From: CAZXVW01 sp964644025
GTDB taxonomy: Bacteria > Acidobacteriota > Terriglobia > Bryobacterales > Bryobacteraceae
Assembly (NCBI GenBank): GCA_964644025.1
Contig: CAZXVW010000161.1
Span: 1-9,982 of the forward strand
DNA: 9,982 nucleotides
Reading direction: 5' to 3'
A program made the position numbers and the translations under genes. Under the pieces are notes generated by a model that was given only the letters and a program-made list of their open reading frames with translations, was not told the DNA's origin and ran no database searches. This document shows, in pieces, positions 1-6,133 of the stretch; within the stretch, counting starts at the first letter, position 1; each line of letters begins with the position of its first letter.

Positions 1-204
1 TTCGCGCAACACGGCAAAACCGGCGATTCGAACCCAATTTCGCCCCGCTGTCGGCAGCCCCGGAACGCCGCCGGTGGGCCGAACCCCAATGCGTGCGCAG
101 GCGCCATCCCGCCAACCTCCGGCACTGCTTCCCTGCGTCCAAAGGGCACAGCAGGAATGCTGGCGCACCACCCCGCCTCAAACGCAAGCGCCAACAACGT
201 CGCG

Positions 205-1068
205 CTAATCCCGCGCTTTCAGGTACTCGCCGACGGCCTGCTCAAGCGGAGGCATCGGCTTCAGGCCCAGGGATTCTATCCTGGCGTTCGACAGGGCCGA
301 ATACTTCGGGCGGCGGGCAGCCGTGCGGTATTCCCGTTCATTGGTGGCCTGGAGTTGGGGGCTGAGACCGGCGAGGCGGAAAATCATCCGGGCATAATCG
401 AACCAGGAGATCGGGGTTCCTCCGCCGATGTGAAAGATGCCGTGCTCGCCGCGCTCGACCAGGTCCGCCGTGCGGGCGGCCAGCGCCGGCGCGTAGGTCG
501 GCGAGGCCACATGGTCCTCGACTACCCGGATCGTCTTGCCGCGATACGCCAGCCGCAGCATCAGCTCGATGAAGTTGCCGCGGGCGGTGTGCCGGCCGGC
601 CGGACCGAAAACGCCGGAGGTGCGAATGATCAGCGGCTCGTCCAGGTAGGCGCGGGCATAAAACTCCCCGGCCAGCTTGGAGACGGCGTAGGCGCCGAGC
701 GGGTGAGGTTCGTCGTCTTCGGTATAGGGGCGGCCGGCGGTCCCGTCGAAGACGTAATCGGTGGAAAAATGAACCAGCCGCGCGTCCAACTGCCGGCAAA
801 CCCGGGCCAGGTTCCGGACCGCCAGCGCATTCACCAGGAACGCGGCCTGCGGTTCGCTCTCGGCCACGTCCACCTGGTTGTAAGCCGCCGCGTTGAGCAC
901 CACCGCCGGATCGAGTTCCGCAATGCCCTTTTCCACCTGGGACGGATTGGTGATATCGACTTGAGACCGGTTGAAACTGGCGACCGAGTACCCCCGGGTC
1001 TTGAACTCGTTCACCAGTTCGACGCCGAGCTGGCCGGCGCTTCCGAAAATCGCGACTTTCCTCACCAT
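205..1068 (-). CDS. rfbD: dTDP-4-dehydrorhamnose reductase (RmlD/RfbD-type sugar-nucleotide SDR)
   Basis: A 287-residue cytoplasmic short-chain dehydrogenase of the extended SDR, RmlD substrate-binding type. The family reduces dTDP-4-dehydro-L-rhamnose to dTDP-L-rhamnose with NAD(P)H, the last step in making the rhamnose donor for surface polysaccharides. Seen in the sequence: the N-terminal Rossmann motif GSAGQLG (residues 9-15), the STDYVFDG block (102-109) that carries the catalytic Ser/Thr, and the YxxxK pair Y127/K131 in YAVSKLAGE. The full length matches the family (about 280-300 aa). The ATG at 1068 places the beta strand and glycine motif at the normal distance from the N-terminus. 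No Shine-Dalgarno sequence precedes it, but an extended -10-like box lies 9 nt upstream. No rmlA, rmlB or rmlC is visible here, so the gene appears detached from its usual cluster, and a related sugar-nucleotide reductase is possible. Confidence 0.9.
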   Translation of the reverse strand: MVRKVAIFGSAGQLGVELVNEFKTRGYSVASFNRSQVDITNPSQVEKGIAELDPAVVLNAAAYNQVDVAESEPQAAFLVNALAVRNLARVCRQLDARLVHFSTDYVFDGTAGRPYTEDDEPHPLGAYAVSKLAGEFYARAYLDEPLIIRTSGVFGPAGRHTARGNFIELMLRLAYRGKTIRVVEDHVASPTYAPALAARTADLVERGEHGIFHIGGGTPISWFDYARMIFRLAGLSPQLQATNEREYRTAARRPKYSALSNARIESLGLKPMPPLEQAVGEYLKARD

Positions 1069-1077
1069 TTATGAGAA

Positions 1078-1086
1078 AGCATATCA
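1078..1086 (-). promoter_or_regulatory. Putative extended -10 promoter of rfbD
   Basis: On the minus strand the sequence reads TGATATGCT, a TGn extension plus a TATGCT box, ending 9 nt before the rfbD ATG at 1068. Normal spacing would start transcription about 2-4 nt before the ATG, leaving almost no leader. No good -35 hexamer is visible. This is inferred from motif and position only. Confidence 0.4.
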
Positions 1087-1184
1087 CGCAAGGCCGCCGC
1101 AAAGCGCAGACCATCTTGCTCACCCGGCGACTTGCCCGGCATCCTCAGCGACATGCACCTGGAAGCCCCGCGCCAGGGGCCCCG

Positions 1185-2102
1185 TCATTTCTGCTTGACG
1201 AGATCCTGGTAAATGATCTCGATCAGGCCCGGCCGGCGCTGGCGTTGGCCGGCTCGAGCCGGAGCGCTGGCCACGCCGAAAGCGCTCTTGATTTCGTCCA
1301 GGGATTTTCCTTCCTCGATCATGGCCTTGACCCTGGCCTGCTTTTCCTCCAGGGAGGCCAGCACGCCGCGGATGTCGGCTTTGCTCAGCGGGTCGGTGTG
1401 TCCGGCAATGAACGTATCGGCATCCAGGGTCAGGATTCCCTTCAGGGTGCGGACCAGACCCAGCGACGTACCGTTCTTGTGGCGGTGAATCAGCGGATCG
1501 CGGTCCAGGAATACCAGATCGCCGACAAAGGCGATTCTCTGCTCCGGCAGGTGAATGACCAGGTCGCCGTTCGTGTGCGCCGGACCGAAGTAATGGAAGT
1601 TGAGCCGCACGCCGCCGATGGTCATCTGGCGGTCGCCGGTCAGCGTCTCGGTCGGCAGATACGCCAGCAGAGGCCGCATTCGGGGCGCCTGGAAGGCGTT
1701 CTCCATGTCCTTCTTCGTGTTGGCGTGGGCGATGATGGTCAGCCCCTCGGGAAACCCGGCAAGGCCGTTGACGTGGTCGCCGTCGCTATGCGTGAGAATG
1801 ATGTGCTTCACCGGAAGCGGCGTGATCTTCTTGATCTCGGCGAGCATCGCCTTGGCGGAAGCCTCGGTCATCTTGGCATCGATGACGATGACCTCGTCGC
1901 CGCCGACAATGAAGCCGGTGTTGGCGCCGCTTCCGCCCTTGACCCAGTAAACGCCGTCCCGGAGCTGCTGGACCTTGAGCGGTTGCGGGGCCCGCGGCTT
2001 CGGCGCGCGGGTGGTTCGGGTTTGAGCGGTGGCGAGGACAGCGAGGCTGCCCAGGCAGGCCAGTGTCAGCAACCAGACAATTGCGGTGATTCTCGAAACC
2101 AT
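1185..2102 (-). CDS. Exported metallo-beta-lactamase-fold hydrolase
   Basis: A 305-residue MBL-fold protein with an N-terminal signal peptide: hydrophobic core about residues 5-24, likely signal peptidase I cleavage after ATA (24-26). It is probably periplasmic. The fold's motifs appear in order: motif 2 THSDGDHVNG (H105, D107, D109, H110), motif 3 H176 in GPAHTNGD, motif 4 D195 in FVGD, and motif 5 H235 in AGHTDP. In motif 2 the usual second histidine of HxHxDH is Asp107, so one metal site differs from the textbook set. The family covers lactamases, quinoprotein-associated zinc hydrolases, lactonases and others; nothing here fixes the substrate, and beta-lactam resistance should not be assumed. 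The C-terminal region (about 245-305) is helical and basic. The ATG at 2102 is supported by the GGAGGAGG ribosome-binding site and by the signal peptide starting there. It lies downstream of a small zinc-ribbon ORF on the same strand, but hairpins and its own -10 box separate them. Confidence 0.85.
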   Translation of the reverse strand: MVSRITAIVWLLTLACLGSLAVLATAQTRTTRAPKPRAPQPLKVQQLRDGVYWVKGGSGANTGFIVGGDEVIVIDAKMTEASAKAMLAEIKKITPLPVKHIILTHSDGDHVNGLAGFPEGLTIIAHANTKKDMENAFQAPRMRPLLAYLPTETLTGDRQMTIGGVRLNFHYFGPAHTNGDLVIHLPEQRIAFVGDLVFLDRDPLIHRHKNGTSLGLVRTLKGILTLDADTFIAGHTDPLSKADIRGVLASLEEKQARVKAMIEEGKSLDEIKSAFGVASAPARAGQRQRRPGLIEIIYQDLVKQK

Positions 2103-2112
2103 GGATTCGGTT

Positions 2113-2120
2113 CCTCCTCC
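2113..2120 (-). promoter_or_regulatory. Shine-Dalgarno site of the MBL-fold gene
   Basis: GGAGGAGG on the minus strand, 10 nt before the ATG at 2102. It directly abuts the 3' arm of a 9-bp inverted repeat, so the site and the hairpin may compete or stack. Confidence 0.7.
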
Positions 2121-2157
2121 GAGCCCGGATATTAGACAAGGCTCTCGTTCCGGGCTC
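2121..2157 (-). promoter_or_regulatory. Leader hairpin next to the MBL-gene ribosome-binding site
   Basis: A perfect 9-bp inverted repeat (GAGCCCGGA at 2121-2129, TCCGGGCTC at 2149-2157) with a 19-nt loop. In the transcript it would form a GC-rich stem that ends exactly where the Shine-Dalgarno sequence begins. A -10-like box at 2172-2177 would place the RNA start near 2165, so the hairpin would occupy almost the whole leader before the ribosome-binding site. The loop is AU-richer than the stem. It could modulate translation or stabilise the mRNA, or be an operator at the DNA level. No known riboswitch class is recognised. Confidence 0.45.
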
Positions 2158-2171
2158 TGTTTCGTAGCACC

Positions 2172-2177
2172 AGTATA
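2172..2177 (-). promoter_or_regulatory. Putative -10 box for the MBL-fold gene
   Basis: TATACT on the minus strand (5 of 6 to TATAAT), about 70 nt before the MBL start codon. The expected start near 2165 gives a leader of about 63 nt containing the 2121-2157 hairpin and the Shine-Dalgarno site. The -35 position is GC-rich and unconvincing. A second A/T-rich candidate, TAATAT at 2129-2134, lies inside the hairpin loop. Confidence 0.35.
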
Positions 2178-2187
2178 ACCGGTGGCC

Positions 2188-2247
2188 GCCGCCCGCGGGG
2201 CGGCTGGGGCCGGAGCCGCCTCTTCGGTGATGCCGTAGTCGGCGGCT
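2188..2247 (-). terminator. GC-rich hairpin pair after the zinc-ribbon ORF
   Basis: Two inverted repeats in series. AGCCGCC (2214-2220) pairs with GGCGGCT (2241-2247), beginning 6 nt after the stop codon of the small ORF at 2254. GCCGCCC (2188-2194) pairs with GGGCGGC (2198-2204), a 7-bp stem with a 3-nt loop. Neither is followed by a U tract, so these are not classical intrinsic terminators. Their position between one gene's stop and the next gene's -10 box suggests transcript-end or insulating structures. Confidence 0.35.
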
Positions 2248-2253
2248 GGTCCG

Positions 2254-2532
2254 TCAGTGGGCCTCCGTCAACTGGCGCGGAGTGAAACCCGCCACGGGGA
2301 TGAATCGCCGAAACCGGCGGTAGCAGCGATGGCAACGGTACGGGGCGATGCAAAACAACCGCAGGAGGTAATCGGAAACCGAGTTGAGCCGGGACCGGTG
2401 AACCGCAAACGAGGAGCACCAGGGGCAAGGGCAAAGCCCGGCGCCGGAGGGGTGGTTCCGTTCTCGAACCAGCCGGTTCAACAACGCCGGCACGCGGGCG
2501 GCCGCCGGCCTTCGATGAGCTGTTCGATGCAT
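2254..2532 (-). CDS. Small probable zinc-ribbon protein (CPWC...CHRC)
   Basis: A 92-codon ORF whose middle carries two cysteine pairs, CPWC (residues 36-39) and CHRC (67-70), 27 residues apart, with the basic stretch VHRSRLNS between them and the block YRCHRCYRRFRRF after the second knuckle. This layout, CPxC-VxRSxR-hydrophobic-PYRCxxCxRRF, is one I recognise from short zinc-ribbon proteins common in Acidobacteriota. The family role is unknown; a structural or nucleic-acid-binding zinc site is the usual guess. Extra cysteines are C34 and C61. The start is uncertain: the ATG at 2532 has no Shine-Dalgarno site, GTG at 2493 is an alternative, and the first 30 residues look like untranslated or low-information sequence. 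An in-frame stop lies just upstream (2551-2553). It may be a real small gene or a decayed copy. Confidence 0.5.
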   Translation of the reverse strand: MHRTAHRRPAAARVPALLNRLVRERNHPSGAGLCPCPWCSSFAVHRSRLNSVSDYLLRLFCIAPYRCHRCYRRFRRFIPVAGFTPRQLTEAH

Positions 2533-2720
2533 TGCGCTATCCAGAAAAACTCAGTGGGTTGACCGGGGTGAAAATCTCCGCCCCGCCCCTGGCTGCCCGG
2601 TGCTTTTCGGCGGGCTATTCCTGATCTGCCAGCGAGGTATACGCCTCCGCACCCAATCGCGCCGGTCCGGCAGTGCGTGCGGCCGCCGCCGGAGGAGACC
2701 CATGGAAGGCGATCATTCGG
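2533..2720. other. Intergenic region downstream of the CPBP protease
   Basis: 188 bases between the protease stop and the zinc-ribbon ORF. I find no convincing gene, -10 box or strong terminator. Together with the small ORF this forms the longest stretch without a confident gene (2103-2720). Confidence 0.5.
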
Positions 2721-5700
2721 CTATCCGGCCTCGCCTTCAGATGTGGCGGTTCCCGGCGGCCGGCGGGACTTCATCCAGAGCAGGAACAGGCCTCCAAGCA
2801 GCAGGCCCCCCACGAGCGCCGCCACGCCGTTCCACTGCAGCAGCGGCGCCGGTTGCTGGATGAGCCGGACCGCGCCGCCGGCAATTCCAAGCCAGAAGAT
2901 GGCCACGCCGAAACCGGCCAGGTCAACCCCGCAGGTGCGAATGAGGAACACCACCAGGCCGATCAGCACCGCCCCTTCTACTGAGTAGAACAGCCACTGC
3001 CAGAGGTTCGTCGAGCGGCTCAGCGCCACGAGGGCCACCAGCACGGCGATCAACGTGTAACCGGAGCGGCGGCGGAGATAACGCACGGCCGCGGCGACGG
3101 CAATTACGGTGGGCCCGAGCAGCAGCGGTACGAACAGCGCGCTGCGGCCGATCACCTCCAGCGCCGGAGCGAGCGTGGCAGCGCCGGTCAGCTTCCACAG
3201 CGGCAACGAGTACCGGTCACCGGGAACCGCCAGCGCGCAGAAATTCAGCACGCGCAGCAGGCCCCACAACAGCACCGCGATGGCGGCGGTCCGGGCGAGC
3301 GACGGAACAGGGGAGGCGCGGAACCCGGCCGCCATCTGCAGGAACACATCGGCGGCCAGCGTCACCAGGAACGCGCCCAGGCCCGCCAGAACCACCTGCG
3401 TGATGTTGCTCAGCAGCCACTGGCCGAGAAAGTTTCGCATCGGCTGAGCAGTGTCATAGGAAGCCAGGGCCGCCGGCCATTGGTTCGCGGCCACCAGGGC
3501 CGCCAGCAGCGTAGCAGCCGCCCCGGCCAGCAGGCACGGCTTCCACCGGAAATGATGGGGGGATTCCGCCGGACGGGCGCTGAGACGCCGGATGAACACG
3601 ACCAGCAGCGGGACAGCGATGGCGCCGAGCAACGAGGGCAGCAGATAATCTTGCAACCGCGGCCGGTGAAACTGCCGCAGCCATTCTTCCGGGAGCTTCA
3701 GGAAGCGGCGGTAATAAGCGACCTCGTCCCCGATCACCGACAGCGAGATCCGGGCCGTGGCCTCGCCCCACTTCAGCTCCCGCGCTTCCCAGACGAAATC
3801 GTGGTCGGTGCGGTTGTCGCGCTTCTCATCGGAGCTGTCCACCAGGCGGTAGCGCGCAAGAGGCACCTGCTGGCGCTCGCTTAAGTGGCGTTCAGCCAGC
3901 CGGCGGGCCTGCTCCGGGGAGAGGTTGGCGCCGGCGGCCTTTTCATCCACCACGTGGTCGACGCGGTAGGCGTCGCCCTGCTGGTTGACAAACACGCGCC
4001 ATTCCTCGTGCTGCAAGGGCCGGAAGTAGCGGACCAGCCAGACGCCGTGGAAGGTGCGGTCCCGGACCACGGCGTTGGCCGCCTGCGCTCCTTCGAGGCG
4101 CCGAATGTATTCGAACTCCGCCGCATCCAGGTTCGCGATGAACTGCACCGCCCGGCGCCAGGCCGCGGGCTTGACGCCGCGCTCGGCCACCGCCCGGTCG
4201 CCAACGGCCGCGGCGTCAGCCGGTGACAGGCGCACTTTGATGAAATCGCCGAAGGTCACCGGCTTGAGGAAAAGCCCGGCTACGAGAAACGCCAGGGCCC
4301 CCGCGTAAAGCCACCGGGCCCGCCAGCGGGGATGAATGGCTTCTCCCGGAGCTGCTCCCGGCTCCCGTGGCGGCGGAGGAGGCGGGACGGAGACGTTGGC
4401 GTTCTGCATGCCGGGATCGGTCAGGAAGCCGCGATGGCGCCGGTAGTGGAACAGCGAGATTCCCAGCGGAACCAGGCCCGCGCCGGAGACCAGCGCCCCG
4501 GCGACCCAGAAGTACCACCGGTCCGCCTGGAACAGAATCGTACTGATGAGAAAGGCATCGATCGTGTAGTGCCAGATCAGCGTGGCGACGATGCCGAAGC
4601 GCAACATCAGGAAACCCACGGCCACGCCGATGACGCCGATCTCGATGCCCCGAATGAAGCCGGGCTCTTGGGGATAATTCGAGTGGAGGAAACCCCACAA
4701 GAAAGCCGGTATCACCACCGCCAGCCATCTCAAGCGCAGGTACCGCTGCAACAGCGGGATCGCCAGCAGCCGAAACCAGAACTCCTCGGAACAGGCGGCG
4801 AGCAAGCCGATGGTCAGCGGGTAGATCCAGGGAACGGCGGTGGACAGCAGGTCCGAGTACGCCACATCCTGCGGGGCCCAGACGCCGAGCCTCCGTCCCA
4901 CCAGGTAGAAGGCCACCACGTAAGCCAGGTGAACGGCAGCAAAACCATAGCCGGCCACCGCGGCCCGGAAAAACTCCCGCGTCCGGATGCCCCGGGCGGA
5001 AACGAGGGCCGCCAGCGACAGGCGGGACGGTTGGGAGGCCCGGTAAAGTGGTTCGCCGGGCGCCGCAGCCAGGACGATATAGAAGAAATAGCCCACCCCG
5101 GCGCCCAGCGCCGACAGCACGCCCAGCAGGACCATGTCCCGGTAGCGGGTGCTGGTGGGCATGCCGTCAATGAAAAAAGGAAGCTGGTTCCATTGATTAA
5201 TGATCACCAGCACGGCGACGGCGCCGGAGATGACCAGCAGCGGCCGCCAGCGGATCTGGCGCCGCCGGAGCAGGTAAATCAGCATGCCGATGGCGGCCAG
5301 GATCAGCAGGACGTAGGCCGCCTGGGCAATCCACATGTAGAGGTCGTTGCTGGAGCGCAGGCCCGCGTACTCGCGTTCCCATCTCTGCGGAACGTGGAGG
5401 AACTCCGAGTATCGGCCCACCTGGCCGCCTTGCACCACCACCTGGCGGCGGTAGCCGCCATCCTTGGCGTGAAAGCCTTCCTGTTCCCAGGTGAAGACGT
5501 AATCGTACCGGCGGGGCCGTTCCACTAAGCGCTCCTCGATCAGGCGCTGCGGCGTGGTGGTCTGCGCGTTGAGAAACTCGAGCGCCAGCGCCCGGGCCTC
5601 GTCTTTCGCCAGCCGGGCGCCGGGGGCCGCTTCCGGGATGATGTGATGAAAGCCGACGAGCCGCCCGCCGGGACTGAGCCAGACGACCAGTTCTTCCTTT

Positions 5701-6044
5701 TCCGGCGGCTTGAACCAGCGGGCCCGCCACCGCCAGACCGCCACCTGGCGCTGCATCAGCCGGTTCGCTTCCTCCAGGCCCAGCTCGTGCTCCAGGAACA
5801 GGCGGGCGTCTTCGTCGGGATCGAATAGGGTAAGGTTTCGATAGCCCTCGGTGCTCAGACCACGCTGGGTGAGAAACTGCCGCGCCATTTGCGTGATTTC
5901 GCTCTTCGAGTATTGGAGCTCGAGCGACGCCTGGGGGAAGGCGGCGCGGTAGTTGTGGCTGGTGTACCAGACCGAGCCGGCGATGAGCAATGCCACCACC
6001 GCCAGCAGGCGCTTGTCACTAGCTTGCAGGCGCTCGAAGGTCAT
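2721..6044 (-). CDS. Giant two-half CPBP/CAAX-type intramembrane metalloprotease
   Basis: About 1107 residues counted from the ATG at 6044; most CPBP proteins are 200-350 aa. Order: a TM segment (about 14-28), an extracytoplasmic domain (about 41-227), a multi-TM bundle (about 235-532) with the CPBP (ABI/Rce1-type) motifs EExxxR (E420, E421, R425), WxxxH in place of FxxxH (W450, H454) and HxxxD (H492, D496), then a proline run (554-559). A second copy of the layout follows: TM (about 577-595), extracytoplasmic domain (603-795) and TM bundle (800-1090). The halves align: NQW at 283-285 and 854-856, and E963/R967 at the place of E421/R425, but no histidine replaces H454 or H492. The first half is predicted active, the second a pseudo-protease. 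CPBP members cleave prenylated or other substrates within the membrane; the substrate here is unknown. A TTG at 6053 could add three residues; ATG is preferred. Confidence 0.85.
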   Translation of the reverse strand: MTFERLQASDKRLLAVVALLIAGSVWYTSHNYRAAFPQASLELQYSKSEITQMARQFLTQRGLSTEGYRNLTLFDPDEDARLFLEHELGLEEANRLMQRQVAVWRWRARWFKPPEKEELVVWLSPGGRLVGFHHIIPEAAPGARLAKDEARALALEFLNAQTTTPQRLIEERLVERPRRYDYVFTWEQEGFHAKDGGYRRQVVVQGGQVGRYSEFLHVPQRWEREYAGLRSSNDLYMWIAQAAYVLLILAAIGMLIYLLRRRQIRWRPLLVISGAVAVLVIINQWNQLPFFIDGMPTSTRYRDMVLLGVLSALGAGVGYFFYIVLAAAPGEPLYRASQPSRLSLAALVSARGIRTREFFRAAVAGYGFAAVHLAYVVAFYLVGRRLGVWAPQDVAYSDLLSTAVPWIYPLTIGLLAACSEEFWFRLLAIPLLQRYLRLRWLAVVIPAFLWGFLHSNYPQEPGFIRGIEIGVIGVAVGFLMLRFGIVATLIWHYTIDAFLISTILFQADRWYFWVAGALVSGAGLVPLGISLFHYRRHRGFLTDPGMQNANVSVPPPPPPREPGAAPGEAIHPRWRARWLYAGALAFLVAGLFLKPVTFGDFIKVRLSPADAAAVGDRAVAERGVKPAAWRRAVQFIANLDAAEFEYIRRLEGAQAANAVVRDRTFHGVWLVRYFRPLQHEEWRVFVNQQGDAYRVDHVVDEKAAGANLSPEQARRLAERHLSERQQVPLARYRLVDSSDEKRDNRTDHDFVWEARELKWGEATARISLSVIGDEVAYYRRFLKLPEEWLRQFHRPRLQDYLLPSLLGAIAVPLLVVFIRRLSARPAESPHHFRWKPCLLAGAAATLLAALVAANQWPAALASYDTAQPMRNFLGQWLLSNITQVVLAGLGAFLVTLAADVFLQMAAGFRASPVPSLARTAAIAVLLWGLLRVLNFCALAVPGDRYSLPLWKLTGAATLAPALEVIGRSALFVPLLLGPTVIAVAAAVRYLRRRSGYTLIAVLVALVALSRSTNLWQWLFYSVEGAVLIGLVVFLIRTCGVDLAGFGVAIFWLGIAGGAVRLIQQPAPLLQWNGVAALVGGLLLGGLFLLWMKSRRPPGTATSEGEAG

Positions 6045-6064
6045 GGAAGACAATTATTCCATGA
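6041..6064. promoter_or_regulatory. Inverted repeat over the protease start, candidate operator
   Basis: A perfect 8-bp inverted repeat, TCATGGAA (6041-6048) and TTCCATGA (6057-6064), with an 8-bp A/T-rich spacer and arm centres 16 bp apart. One arm contains the protease ATG (6044-6042) and the spacer overlaps the AATAAT -10 candidate. The geometry fits a dimeric repressor site blocking the promoter. If a longer RNA is made, it could instead fold and hide the start codon. Confidence 0.4.
6053..6058 (-). promoter_or_regulatory. Putative -10 box of the CPBP protease gene
   Basis: AATAAT on the minus strand (5 of 6 to consensus), ending 8 nt before the ATG at 6044. There is no Shine-Dalgarno sequence between them. 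The transcript would have a leader of about 0-3 nt. No clear -35 element is seen. Confidence 0.35.
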
Positions 6065-6108
6065 TCGCCGCGGTTATGCTAAAGTTTTGCTGATCAGTTA
6101 GATTCCGA

Positions 6109-6129
6109 CTCTCAGAGAGGATCAGGAGG
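6109..6129 (+). promoter_or_regulatory. Ribosome-binding site of GH116 with adjacent palindrome
   Basis: AGGAGG at 6124-6129 lies 4 nt before the GTG start at 6134 and decides that start. Just upstream is a perfect palindrome, CTCTC-A-GAGAG (6109-6119), which could be a small operator half or chance. A weak forward -10 candidate is TATGCT at 6075-6080. Confidence 0.55.
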
Positions 6130-6133
6130 CATC

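Noticed and set aside
24..35. tRNA T-arm-like sequence (GGTTCGAATCG on the minus strand)
   Set aside because: The flanking bases pair poorly (about 3 of 5) and no acceptor, anticodon or D arm can be built from the adjacent sequence.
1..204. Possible end of another gene at the left edge
   Set aside because: Several frames stay open because of GC content, but none shows a recognisable protein tail.
157..1074. Long plus-strand open frame opposite rfbD
   Set aside because: Its translation has no recognisable domain and is the antisense of a clear RmlD protein; long antisense frames are common at this GC content.
1071..2135. 354-codon plus-strand frame opposite the MBL gene
   Set aside because: Antisense shadow of a gene with all its catalytic motifs; the translation is low in information.
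2132..2434. 100-codon minus-strand frame overlapping the zinc-ribbon ORF
   Set aside because: Pro/Arg-rich without motifs, whereas the overlapping frame carries the paired CxxC knuckles.
4332..5528. 398-codon plus-strand frame opposite the CPBP protease
   Set aside because: Rich in Gln, Gly, Arg and His with no motifs; antisense to a membrane protein with clear CPBP motifs.
6045..6053. TTG start for the protease, adding three residues
   Set aside because: The in-frame ATG at 6044 is the stronger codon and neither has a ribosome-binding site; an in-frame TAA lies just upstream of the TTG.
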